Of a stretch of DNA of 27,940 nucleotides, positions 1 through 11,700 are shown in pieces. The stretch is from Ophiothrix spiculata (Eukaryota > Echinodermata > Ophiuroidea > Amphilepidida > Ophiotrichidae). The stretch is from NCBI GenBank assembly GCA_000969725.1, contig JXSR01S073024.1, one strand, 5' to 3'. The notes beneath the pieces are model-generated. The model ran no database searches. It was not told the origin of the DNA and saw only the letters and a list, made by a program, of their open reading frames with translations. Made by a program: the position numbers and the translations under genes. Each line of letters begins with the position of its first letter. The stretch's first letter is position 1.

Positions 1-483
1 TAAATAACGATGACACAGATAGCCACATATGGTGACATCTTAATTATGCGCCCAAAGCTTAATGACCGATCTCCATCTTAATGATGATGGTGATGAGTTC
101 TTGTATCTACATAACCATGATGCCCATAAACTAAGTTGTAACATCATCTAATATAGCCTACCGGTGATGGGCATGCAATACCTGCCTCACAGCTTGTAGA
201 CATGGAGAAGATAATCACCTTTCTGTCAAGTCCTGAACAAGAGGGTACTTTCACATTTAAAGCTAAAGCTGTATGACCTGATTATTTTTAATTTGAACCC
301 CCTTCCCATCCCACTTTCCCCTGTCAAACAGATTTCGCCAAGAGAAAGGGCATCACATTTATAAATGATTCAAAAAGATTATGTTTGCCAGTAGTAGCAT
401 TATACATGCATTTCAATTATATCTAAGGCCTATTTTCAAATCTATTTTTTCTCCCGGTGATTTGACATCCACTGATATTTGTT
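1..483. other. No gene seen
   Basis: AT-rich unique-looking DNA with ATGATG-type simple stretches near 78-100. If the ephrin-like exon at 14 kb is real, this lies in its first intron. Nothing resembling an ephrin exon 2 was recognised on the minus strand. Confidence 0.5.
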
Positions 484-499
484 TCACGTAGAGCTAACA

Positions 500-790
500 T
501 TTACTTCATCCCCCGTCCCCTGATGCAGACACAGAGTAGGATAATCAGCCATCTGTCTACGGTATCGGAATGCGAGCAAGTCTGAAACATCGCTCCATAA
601 ATAGGTTAAAATATACATGAAGACCTTGTCTTTATCAAACTCGCACCTACCCCTTACCCCTGAGTAGTTAGTATAGACACGGAGGGGATAATCAGCCATC
701 TGTCTGTTAGCGCTGTATCGGAATGAGAGCAAGATCAAAGATGATAGGATAGAATAGACAAGTTGGCATTCTTTTATCACACCTTTAGCG
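500..790. repeat. Two-copy tandem duplication, 147-bp period, with an in-frame ORF on the minus strand
   Basis: ATAATCAGCCATCTGTCT occurs at 541-558 and 688-705, and GTATCGGAATG(C/A)GAGCAAG follows in both. Spacing is 147 bp (49 codons), with a 6-bp indel between copies. On the minus strand a 98-codon frame (780-484) therefore repeats FRY..RQMADYP. No protein family is recognised. The motif may be coding, or the frame may stay open by chance because both shifts are multiples of three. Confidence 0.7.
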
Positions 791-1906
791 CTGATTTAGA
801 ATAACACACCCTTGGGTTTTTTGCAGTCAGTATTTTCACCATTGGTGTTGATCTAAATATGGTTCAAATCATAAGTAAGCTAAACCTTAGTATGAACTTT
901 TGACCTGACAGACCAAAGAGAAACAAAATGTATAAAAACAAATTTCAAAATTGAACTATAAGTAAGAACATTGGGAGAATGCTATATTTGACAGATACAA
1001 AATTCTTGTCACTTTAAAAACTACTCGAATTGTGATCAAGAAATCTGCGCTCTCATCTTCAAAAAAATATTGCTACTTAAAAATGAAGCACACGGGAAGT
1101 CAACAAAACTCTTGATATTTTTTTATATGGCATGACGTTTGTGACTTCGATGGCCTACATTTGGATGCAGGTCAGGATTAGAGATGAAACAAGACAATAC
1201 GTTGATCAAGTATATTTTACACCATTGTATTCAAGATTTTTATTTCAGGGGGAGGACAATTTGTGGGCCAGTGAGGGAAACTTCTGTGGGCCAGTGAATC
1301 TTTTGTTTGGTGTAACCAGCTGTATTTTAATACTCTGACCAAGTGAGCCTCAGGTATGAGGATAAATCTACTAGCTGAGCAATTGGGATGATTTGTGGAT
1401 GAGTAAAACACACTTAACATCTTACATATTCTTAGGATTTCAGACCCACACCTTTTCCCTCCCTTGTCACAGTCCATCCCAGACAGACGATTGTCTCCCT
1501 CCTCGGACCCCGAAAACAATCCGTGAAATTACAAACATAACATGATAACGTCATTGTCACCTTATTAACCATCTGTATAAGCTGGTGACATTTAGCGCCT
1601 GGACATGATGACAATACCATCTTCAGTGATGCTAATTCCCAAAGGTTAAATAGTCGTAAAGCTTTGACAGATTTCTCGCTTCTTCTTCGTTTTTGTTTAT
1701 TTCACATGTTTCTACTTCTGATAAGAGAGACATCACTGTCAGCGATAGTGCTCATGTGATTCCTTAGCCTTTGCCACAGGCCATCTGTGCAAGTCATGGA
1801 ATGCGGCATACAAGAATACTTGCCGATTCAAGAGAGCATATTTCACAAGTTTTAAAACTCTGAGGTACAACATGTGTTATCCAAACAAACTCTTCTCTTG
1901 CCTTGA
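791..1906. other. No supported gene; small duplication near 1260
   Basis: Two overlapping minus-strand frames (1519-1217 and 1620-1432) are open, but no family, signal or splice context is recognised. TGTGGGCCAGTGA is duplicated at 1262 and 1286. The stretch 1430-1620 is less AT-rich than its surroundings. Confidence 0.4.
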
Positions 1907-2640
1907 GCACATGGATGACCATTCCTGATGGGGTCAAAGATCAAAACACTTTATTCTGCTCTGTAAAATATCTGATTCAAGATGCTAAAAGACTCATCTT
2001 CCACTAAAAGTTCATGAACTTTCATGCGCCAATGATAGTCAAATGTGTCTTCAATCTTCTGTCTTTTGCACATGGATGACCAAAAAGGCCAAAAAAAAAA
2101 TTGTTTGGTTGTCCTTTACAACCTTTTTTGAGCAAGTGCGGACGGGCAGATTTTTTTTTCAAATGTAAGTCAAAGTTACACCAAATTATGGCCTCTATAA
2201 AGATGCAAATGAGTCTACTGTACCGTAAACTCTCTTTATACAAGTTTACAAACAGTTTCAAAATGTTTAAAAAAATGAAAATAACAACTTAAAAAATATT
2301 TTCAAAAAAACAAAATTCTCAAAGGAAAAAAAAAACTTTTTTTGGAAATCTGAAAATTAGGCGCGGTATACTTTTGTACAATAAAAACCTTTTTCCAGTT
2401 TCGAAAAATAGGGGCGGGCGGTCGAGGACAACCAAACAACTTTTTTTATTTTGCCTAATGGGGTCAAAAGGTCAAAATATTTCTTTGTGCTTCCAAACAG
2501 GTGAACTCATCTGATCTGATCTTAGTTGCCAGAAGCTTTTCACACTTTTTGACTCAAAGATCATAACCTTTCATAATATGCAACAATGACAGTTCATGTA
2601 TCTTCAATCTTCTGGATGAGATGACCATGCATCCCACCAC
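1907..2640. repeat. Diverged tandem duplication (~161-175-bp unit) around the 2086-2456 insertion
   Basis: GCACATGGATGACC occurs exactly at 1907-1920 and 2068-2081. TCTTCAATCTTCTG occurs at 2048-2061 and 2601-2614. ATGGGGTCAAA-(AG)-GTCAAAA follows in copy A (after GATGACCATTCCTG) and in copy B only after the inserted element (from 2457). A third, partial copy starts near 2613 (GGATGAGATGACCATGCATC). No gene is seen here. Confidence 0.65.
2086..2456. mobile_element. Fold-back or MITE-like element (~370 bp) inserted in a tandem repeat
   Basis: Outer inverted repeats read AGGCC-(A)10-TTGTTTGGTTGTCCT at the left (2086-2115). The reverse complement of 2425-2456 reads AGGC-A-rich-TTGTTTGGTTGTCCT, with 15 bp exact at the core. 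Inside, GC-rich patches (CGGACGGGCAG and GGGGCGGGCGGTCG) form weaker inverse partners. The flanks continue a tandem unit that is uninterrupted in the neighbouring copy, which fixes the approximate insertion limits. I see no clear target duplication and no coding potential. Confidence 0.6.
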
Positions 2641-4491
2641 TTCCTTATGCCTCCAACTCATCTGATTAAAATTGCCACCAAGTCTTTAATTTTTTGAAAA
2701 GTCATATTACATCAATCAACAAACGCCATTATTTATCAATAAATCATCAAAACAAAGACTATTTTACACATATGGATGTTCAAGTTCTATGAAATTTAAA
2801 TGACCATTAAGCAATATATATTTTGTGGTCTGCCAGTCTTGGATGAACTGTCATTTTCACTTGGGTGGTATGATGGTAAATGGAGTAGTATGGTGGTAAA
2901 TGGGACAGGAGGGAATCTGGCCAAGTTTTGTTTCCACAAGCCATACACCTGGTTTGAACTACATTATGAGGGAACTGGGAGTAGAATCTACACTAAACTA
3001 TATGGCTTTTCAAAAACGAAAAGTCAGAACATAATAAAAACATGTTCTGTATTCTCTCTTGTGAAATACAAAAGCATTCTCAATTTTATTGATATTTTGA
3101 CATTGATTGCTTCTACACAAGCAAGGTCATGTGGGCTGGGAATGCTTAGGAAAAAGAAGAAAAGCTCAAGCAAAACTGGGGGACATGCTTCATATAACAT
3201 ACAATAACAAATAAATTAAATTTGAAGTTATCATGATTTCAAGGCCCTGCATGTCAAATTAAGAATTGTAATGATGCTGAAGTTGAATATTAAATTATTT
3301 ATTTGATTCTTAGCTGAATTGGTTTTATTGCTCTCCGAAGAGATGAAATAAATTAGATTTATTTTTTCTCAATTATTTGTCATTTTCTGTGTGGTATTTT
3401 AGATAGACTACAGTTCAAAGCTCATGTTTTCTCATGATTTCAAGATGCAAATACATTTGTAAGGAATTTCATTCAACACTCTTTCCACCTGTCCCACAGC
3501 CTCAGTTTGCCAGACTTCTCTACTCATTCAAAAACTTTAAAATTCACCATGTTTTATCCTAATTTCTCAGTTAAAAAAATACTCTATTTGATGTAATCAA
3601 CCTACAAGTTAACAACAAAATTAAGAGTTCAACAGCCTATTGAAAATATTTTCAATCACATCAACGTTGCACACAAAGACTCAATACCCACTAAAATTTA
3701 AAAAAATGCTTTGTGTATTTATTATTGGTTGGTATGGTCCTCCCAGCACTGATAACCCCAAGATGGCCCATGAATGTTATCATCAAAGTTACAGCTCAAT
3801 TTCACACAATGTTTTTATATGCCCATGGGGTTTCAATTTCACAATATAATAGTCGCAGTCCCCGTGGATATTTAATGCAATTTACCAACGCTTTTTTCCC
3901 TTCCTTACTACGGCATTGGGAGACTGAATAAAGGAGGTTAAATTTCATGATTTTGTATCGAAACAATGCTTTGTTTGGCACAGTATGGTATGGTTAACCA
4001 TGAAAAGCATTGATAGCTACTTCGCATTATTGGTAGAAGCTTTTTTATTTATGTCTGAATCAAATTTTCCTTGAAAATTTTAATTGCTATTGATGAATTG
4101 CTAAATTGACAATTCTAAGTTAATAATGATGTCTGTAAATGGCATTTAAAGCAATTGGACAATCTAAAATTAGTCTTTATTGGAGACTGAGCCCTGCACT
4201 TGAAGCTAAATAAATAAATTTTTGTTATTGCTCAGCCATTTAAGTAAAGACATGGCTGTGACAGAGAATTATGTGGTAAATATTGTACTACAATACACTC
4301 ACAAAAGTCAGAACTATGTAAAGATCGGAATCAGAGAAATTAAAGATTTTTTTTTGTCAGAAATAGGTGCTTTTATCACATCAGACTTATACCTTTGTGC
4401 ATGTACAAACATGCACATCACAATTCAACTCGTCCATCAATTGACTGTCATCATTAATCAAAAATCCAACAAAAAACGATCATTCTAAATC
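2641..4491. other. Intron-like AT-rich DNA; longest ORF of the window at 2800-3207 (+)
   Basis: A 135-codon plus-strand frame (2800-3207) begins in AT-rich DNA and contains a near-duplicate GTATG(A/G)TGGTAAATGG(A/G). I recognise no domain in it. The rest, including frames at 3640-3931 and 4222-4488, looks like random open frames. Confidence 0.4.
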
Positions 4492-5285
4492 AAGTTTGCT
4501 GTTCGCTTCAAGGCCATTTGATTTATAAGCTATTTCTGTTGTATTTCAAATAAAAATTAAATGCTACATAATGAAACTCGTTATTATGCAATTTCTGGGA
4601 AGGGGCCTCATTTCATGTCAACAGTCAAATATTTCAACAATTTTATCGCCAATGTCCTGGGTACATAATCACATTTATAATAACAATCAAAATTCAACAT
4701 TTAAATATAAATAATTTCAAATCAAATATGTTGCCTGCTCGAAGACTATTTTTGTTTTTGTTTTTAATCGAACCCATTTACTATACAATGCAGAGAAGGG
4801 GCCTCAATTACATCAACAAAAAAATGTTCAATTTCTAAAATGTCAAATCACGTTCCCCTTTAGACCAAACGCACAATAGCTGAAAATTCAACATAAAAAA
4901 CATTTAATTTGCTCCTAAGGCCAATTTAGTTTTCATAAACCCATGTATATGTATTGTATATATGATACTCATTGACATGTGGGGAAGGGGCCCCGATTTA
5001 TACAGTAGTAACTCATTATAACGAAATCTGATATAAGAAAAACCCTGTTATAAAGTAGTAATTTCCCTGTGCCATTTTACTAATTTCTTTTGTTTTTTAT
5101 TGTTTTAAAAACCCTGATATAACGAAATTTTGGATATAAAGAAGTAATTTGTCTGTCCCCAGCAACTTCGTTATAATGAGTTTCTACTGTATCAACAATC
5201 ACATTCCATTTTTATCCAACCAATGTCAAATCACTTTGTCCCCAATACACTGTCACATTGCACGTACGCGTAATCATTAAGCAAT
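4492..5285. repeat. Three-copy tandem array, ~190-bp unit
   Basis: The anchor AGGGGCC recurs at 4601, 4797 and 4986 (spacings 196 and 189 bp). Each copy is followed by a diverged block ending in variants of AATGTC(AAATCAC). Upstream of each anchor lies a related block (TTGCT..AAGGCC or TGCTCGAAGAC). Copy three resumes after the MITE with TCAACAATCACATTCC and ends near CAATGTCAAATCACTTTGTC. The copies are strongly diverged and have no shared reading frame. Confidence 0.7.
5003..5189. mobile_element. 187-bp Tigger/pogo-like MITE, TA-flanked
   Basis: The left terminus is CAGTAGTAACTCATTATAAC and the right terminus, reverse-complemented, is CAGTAGAAACTCATTATAAC, continuing into GAA. Termini of the form CAGTAG..CTC..TATAACGAA are characteristic of pogo/Tigger members of the Tc1/mariner superfamily. 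TA flanks both ends (5001-5002 and 5190-5191). The interior repeats the motif CCCTG(A/T)TATAA(C)GAA/AAG. It is embedded in the third copy of a tandem array, and the other copies are uninterrupted at this point, which defines the insertion directly. Confidence 0.85.
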
Positions 5286-5464
5286 ACAGGAAGTTGTCCA
5301 AACCCAACACGATGGATATCACGGTGCTATCTTCAGTAGATCAGTTTTGTCATACATTTCATTCATTGTGACTGAATATTGCCTAACATCGTTGACTGAA
5401 TGAATTACAATCGTGCTAGATATTGTGCCTTCCTTCATGTATATTAATATTGCCCGGTGGCTAC

Positions 5465-6190
5465 AAGATGTCAGAAAACATGTGTCTGAGTTTGGTCCTT
5501 TGTTTAGATGCTAAATATGAATATGGATGATGAAAAATATACTAGACTTGTGGAGAAAATGGCTAGTTTGTTGTGTGCCAAAATGTGAGGATACATGTTC
5601 ATGATATGATGTTTCTGTGTTTATTTGATTTAGATCGAAAACATAAATATGGATGCTAGAAATACTTGTGAAAGATTACATTAACTATTATCTATTTTGT
5701 TTCAAAATTCTACTGGCAACCCTATTGATTCAATTGATGATAGAAGTTAAAACCTTAAAGTTTGTTTTTATTTAATTTGAGCCAGATGGACGAAAATCCA
5801 TTGTTTAGCTGAAATTGACTTTATAATTAAAGGGTTTTATAAGATTATAATGACAGAGCTGTAATGATTAGGGATGATAACAACTTTCATCAAACTGAAT
5901 TGATTAACAATACTGTGCAGATCAGGTACAGCGTTGATAAATTACCATAATTAAAATGGGTCTTAGATAATGTTATCAATAATGTCATGATATGTTGATT
6001 TTTGTGTTGTTGTGTTTTGATCATTTTAACTTTACCAGTATTGTGTTTGATCTTATCTAATATTAAGTTCCAAACTTGGTGATGAAAAAAAAATCAATTT
6101 ATGGTTAAATTTTCACCTGACTTATGATATCAGATGTTGATTTCTGTCTTTTGTCATGGACCAGTATTGTGTTTGATCTAAAAACTTGTT
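5465..6190. repeat. Degenerate ~126-bp repeats
   Basis: CCAGTATTGTGTTTGATCT is exact at 6035-6053 and 6161-6179 (126-bp spacing), with similar flanks (GATATGTTGATTT.TGT against GATGTTGATTTCTGT). Related sequence occurs at about 5600 (CATGATATGATGTTTCTGTG) and about 5500 (TTTAGATGCTAAATATGAAT against 5630 TTTAGATCG...AAATATGGAT). This reads as an old, eroded minisatellite-like array. No gene is visible. Confidence 0.5.
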
Positions 6191-8418
6191 CTAAAATTTG
6201 AAAAATAATGCATTTTTACAGCATATTTTAAAATATCACATAAGCTCACAGTAAGCTTGATTACCATACAAAATGACAGCTCATTTTCATGCATTAATCA
6301 CGTTGTTAAAACGACAAAATGCCCGCGCCCTACATCTATTCACCAGCAGTCAGATGCAGCCATAATCATTTCTGCTCATCAATCATGTCAATTTCAGCTT
6401 GTTTTAATGCCAGTAAGTAATGTATCTATCTCCCTAATAGCGGAGTATATACCGTGTCTCAAGTATTCGTGTGCTTTATCCCGCTCTAATCAATGTTAAT
6501 ACTAATTACGCAATTTTTCAATTACTGCAAAAGCATTGCGATTGATTTCTGCTCAATGTACAGACATCAGAGCAAAGTAAATGTGCAAACATAGCCCCAA
6601 ATAGGGTCACAGATAAAGCTTAAAACTTAGATATGTCATAATTCATATAAATCATTTGAATCGCACAGAAAAAATCTAAACATATTGGGACTTCTGAACA
6701 CTTTTCAGACTCACCCCAACTAGAAATGTGTTGTGTTAATTTTAGGAAACTGCTATCTGTGTGAAGGTCAGGGCTGTGTACTTTTTCTGATTTGTATAGA
6801 AAATGAGCAAATGATGGATGGTTTTCTTAATCACGATCAGCTTTTCAGAAACGGTTGTGTCATTGTGTATGGAAATAATTTTTATTCTATAATTTATACA
6901 TCTATATTTTTGGTGACATTTCTTTTCAACAACTAGACTTCGAAATATTGCATTTTTGAATTATAGAATACTTTGTTACAATTTACATTGATTAAATTTT
7001 TAGGAAGCAGTCGTAATTGGGTTTTTTTTTAAATAATTTAAATATTTCATTTATTACTTTAAATTTTACTTGTAAACAAAATCATGTCCAACCTTTTGTA
7101 TAATGTATCATAGGTTTTCAGATTTTGTTTTAAACCACCATCACATCTGTGTCCACATGTACGCATGAAAGTTTTTAAAATTTTCAAAAGGACAAATTAA
7201 TTCATCAACCTCTATTAAACTACTTCACAAAATGACTTAAATGTCTCTTGTTAAATTAAATATCTTGAATAAGAAATTAAATATCATACATTTAGTAAAT
7301 TCTATCAAATGCTATAATCAAAGCCAACAAAATAAAGAGGTAATTGCCACAAATTAAGTCAAATTACTGCAGACAATGCCATATTTTCTGCTATTTATGC
7401 TAATCGGCCTACTCATGACCAATTTAAAATTCCAGACAATATTTTAAGAGTTCAACAACATTTGAAGTGGGGTAACTCAGATTTGGTGCCAGATATGCAG
7501 GAATTTTGGTGCATGGTCAGAACATTTTGAAGTGGCACATTTTGAAACCTATGCCAGCACATGAGGTTTTAGTCAGGGTGCAGGTGTGCTACTTGACTCC
7601 AAGAACCTATTAAATATACGACTTATAGAATTTTATGGTTTCTTCTTCAAATTTATCAATAAATTAGCAAGAAATTGATGAAACAGTACTTGATGATTTA
7701 TGGTCCATTAACCAACAAAGGAATCAATATGAAACAAAGGATTTAGGCTATTTAAGAAGCAAACAGTGGATAAGCTTAATCACTTTTCCAATTTTTATGA
7801 CATGACTCAAAGTATCAGTATGATGCACAAAGGGTGCCTACAGTTTTATTATAAATTTTAACTGTTTATCATGTCTGTTATAAAAATTTTATAGTTCAAG
7901 TTTTTATCATTGTTTATGTTTTAAGGTAAGGTGGATATTGCTGCTTTCATGTTTACTCTCAAACATGTCTTCTTGTCATGCTTTAACTTATTTTTTTTAG
8001 ATTTAATTCATAAGAATTTATTCATGATTAGATTTGAAAATGGTTCAGTCACAAACAGTGGATGCAGCTAAGCTTAACCTTATTTCGTTTCTTAATCTTA
8101 AAAACATTCATCAATTTTAACAAGTAATTGCTGGCCCTTGCAGTTGAATTAAATCCAAGAACCATGCAACCATCGATCAAAATCATCTGCAGATAACAGC
8201 CATTCTATTTAGCTTTGCAATTAACTCTAATACAAATCCACAAGTTCAACCATACAGACATAAATCCACGAGTTTATCCATGACTGGATTGTTATACCCG
8301 AAGGCAAATTCTGAATCTATACTAGGAAACCCATCTGAGTCTTCGTTGTAGTAAAACCCTACGACATAGTGATCTTACAGCTGTAAGAGTCTGATCAGGG
8401 TGTAGAGGGCCTACTCAA
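6191..8418. other. No gene; mixed-composition block near 6240-6560
   Basis: AT-rich, with no convincing ORF or repeat. The block around 6240-6560 has a more balanced composition and homeodomain/POU-like words (ATGCATTAATCA), which could mark an intronic regulatory element, but this cannot be tested from one sequence. Confidence 0.35.
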
Positions 8419-8637
8419 TTATAGTTTATCTCAGAGTACCTTTTCCCCCGTTCGCGGGTTTTTTCTTGCCAACGCTTGTTGTTAAGCACTTCTGCGTACG
8501 GATGCACTTACTTACGCACGTATTTGCAGTTCGTGATTTGTTGAATTTGATTGTTTACGCTCACGCTGTTGGCGCGCGTTAAGAGTGGCGTACACGGCAC
8601 GATCTGAAAGGAAAAACAACTCTGAGAAAGAGTATAG
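8419..8637. mobile_element. CpG-rich inverted-repeat element
   Basis: The left end (8419-8446) and the reverse complement of the right end (8610-8637) agree at 21 of 28 bases, sharing TATA..T..T.TCTCAGAGT...TTTTCC. Between them lies a block with about 17 CpG dinucleotides (for example GTTCGCGGG, GCGTACGG, ACGCACG, GGCGCGCG), which is striking in the surrounding AT-rich DNA. It could be a young unmethylated TIR element or a regulatory CpG patch within the putative ephrin intron. No target duplication was identified. Confidence 0.45.
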
Positions 8638-8719
8638 CTGCATTTTTCATAAAGGTGTCTGTCTGGTGCAGACTGCTGATGTGAACTGAAAGTTAAAACA
8701 ATTTTTTGAGGTTGAGGTC

Positions 8720-8750
8720 AGAGACGTCTATAACAAATATAGATGTCTCT
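8720..8750. repeat. Strong hairpin: 13-bp stem, 5-nt loop
   Basis: AGAGACGTCTATA (8720-8732), loop ACAAA, TATAGATGTCTCT (8738-8750). Twelve pairs are Watson-Crick and one is G-T. Both sides carry GAGGTT-rich direct repeats (GAGGTTGAGGTC before, GGTTGAGGTTAGGTC after). No T-run or coding context suggests a terminator. Confidence 0.7.
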
Positions 8751-11700
8751 GGTTGAGGTTAGGTCAAGCTTCCTCAACAGCAGTGTGAGAGCATAGATCC
8801 TGGCACTTCCATGATCTATGTTGAGCCACATGACACTTTGAAGGATGTTACTTGGCATTTTTTTTATCCTAGTGGATATAAACAAAATAAAAGAATAGTA
8901 CTTCTATGGTAAATTTGGACAATTCAAACCTGTGCCAAAATAATTGAAGATCCCTGGTTAGGTCTACACATGGGAAAAAATAGAAAAGATTCTTTTTTCC
9001 ATGAACTTTCACCCAAATTTAGGTTGTAAACAGTTCTGATTGCTTAGCAATCTTAAAATCCACAACAAATTTCTCTGAAAGGAGTCAATATTTATCACTT
9101 TTCTTCAAAATGGGGTGTCCATGAAGTGAAATTTGGTGCTACAATAATGGACCTAAAGAGGGGAGAGGTGTTAAAAGGTTGTCTTAACTGGCAAACATTC
9201 ATTACTGATCCTGCATAAATGTGAGTTCCCCCTCCTGAGCCGATTTATAATATAATCAGGATGGCCAAGGGGCTCTGTAGAACCTTTTTTCCATGGTAGA
9301 ACTATCATATCAAATCATATGCATGCATTGTCATTATTTATACCAGTCAGCTAGAAATCCTCGTCTCTCTGGTCTCATTATATCCTTCTCAACATCATCA
9401 GAATAATTACAAATCAAGCTGAAGATGAGAGAATATTTTACTACTAAGAAAAGCTTCCTTGTCAAGGGTTTAATTTATCAGGACATACATACGTCGACGA
9501 ACATTTCAATTTTCCATGCATTTTTAAATTTTTGCAATTAAATATACTTTGAAATTGAAGACGCACGACATGATTCAAAATAATTACAATTCGAGCAGAA
9601 AATTCAAGATATATTAAAGAACTTAAGGGGACACCTAATGGAACATCTGAAAGATGTGATGGACTACATTTGTTATGATGAACATATCACAGACATGCAG
9701 ATGGTTTACTTCTCATATATAAAACTTTCAAGCATTTTCACAAAATTTCTGTTAAAATTAATGTAAAAACTTTTGAAACATAAACCTTTATATCTCCAGT
9801 AGATAGCAAAATCAGTATGAACATATTAATTGAAGTTAAAGAAATGACCGTGGTGACTTAATTTTGGTTCCCGTTTACAATCCTCATCTGTAATGCATAA
9901 TTTGGGACTATTGTCAGTTTTATGAGTGAGATTTAGTTCAGTTAAAAGCAAACAGGGAATCCCCAAGGTAAACTATTTATTATATCTCACCTATAGATAG
10001 ATGCACTGATGCTAAAATTTGGTCTTTGTTTTTGCTCTGACTCATTTGTATATTTTATGACCGAATATTACATAGCGCAGATTTTTCGATAACGATCTGT
10101 CATTTATAGGCCTTTAATCTTTTATCTAATCTTTTCACAAGTAATTAAGCGACATTGGTAAATACACTTCAATCACATCGTTTACTCTGCACATAGTTTA
10201 GTGCCTCAATTCTATGTCATGTACACGACAAGCTCAACTCACTTTATACAGCCAACATTAACCATTTGACAGTTTGCATAGGGGCCTACAAAAGCAATGT
10301 CCATAGCCTGTATAATCATGATGAACTATTGTTTTCTAGTGCTCAAATTAATAAGGTATGGGGCAACCTGAAATCCCAAAATTTTCTGATTCGACCCAGA
10401 TTTGACTTGGTACCGAAAACGGTCTGGAATTTTTTTACAGCAAATTTTAGGTTCAGAGAGAATATTGAAAAAGAGGAAATTTTACGGTGTTGATATTTCC
10501 AAATAAATTAACTTAATAGGCCTACATATCCTAGATTGACTAATATGGAATAAATAAGGTCATGAGAATTTTGTTAATCCAGATTCATAACAAGACCAGT
10601 ATCAATTTCAGACTACTATTGTTTATACTGCCCATAGAAATATTGATCATGAGTTTAAATTCCAGTAAATTTATGTTAAATCCATCATTAAGCTGTTGTC
10701 CAAATAATTTTGATATTCCAAAATAGGTCATGGACCATGATTATGATGGAGTTCATTGGTTTTGCATCAAGGCTCATGCAAAAATACCATTGATGACACT
10801 TCAAATTTACCATTTATTTAAGGCTTACAGTCACCATTTATCAGGGAAAAATTACAAGCAAAGCTTCATTTGTAGCACAAAATGAAGTTTACTGAATTTA
10901 CAACTAGTTCGAGTTAAATGAACACAAATATCAAGTTTTGTAGTTAAGTCATCTTCACAGTGGTATAGGCTATACAAGTTGCTGAAATCTTGATAATAAT
11001 CAAACATAAAATTTGGGTAAAATTGTGCAGTTAATGATAAAGATCACCCATGATGAATAATAGATTATTTTGACAACCGTTAATCTTATTTACTCAAAAT
11101 ATCAAGGAATTTTCACACCTGAGTCGCTTTGGAAATCCCTTTCTTCAAGAGAACCTAATCACAGATGTGTTAAATGCTATTAAGAAATTAGCCATAAATG
11201 TGTTAATAGACGATTGCTGTTTAAACATCACTTGTGAAAAGTCCTGAAAATAATGTCACAACTATTCAAGTGATATGGTTAGTAAATAGATTTGTGCGGG
11301 CTGTTAAGAAAATGACATCTCTGTGAATGAGGATAACGCGACACAGTGTACCATTACAGTGCGCATATTTCATCGTCTATTTAGAACTATGTTTTGAAAT
11401 TGATCCATTTGTACAAATCAATGTCCCATGGGTGGTATCGTTATTTATAAATTAGATATCAATATTTGGGTGGCTCAGTAGCTCGTCCCAAAATGTTTTC
11501 ACTTCCAATATTTAGTTATGCTGCGATGTTATTGTATTTCTTGGTTATATTCAACAGTAGGTCAAAAGACATCTTAAGATCAAGTCTTTTTCAGTTTAAT
11601 TCTAGAAACAGTAGATCAACTTTTCCTACTTTTTAATGAAACAATCATATGTATTAACTATTATTATGATGATAATACTTTTACCTGTAAACGGTGAAAA

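Noticed and set aside
1217..1620. Possible ephrin exon 2 in the less AT-rich minus-strand frames
   Set aside because: The translations lack ephrin landmarks (GDKLDIICP-like and FTIKFQEF-like segments) and contain no domain I recognise.
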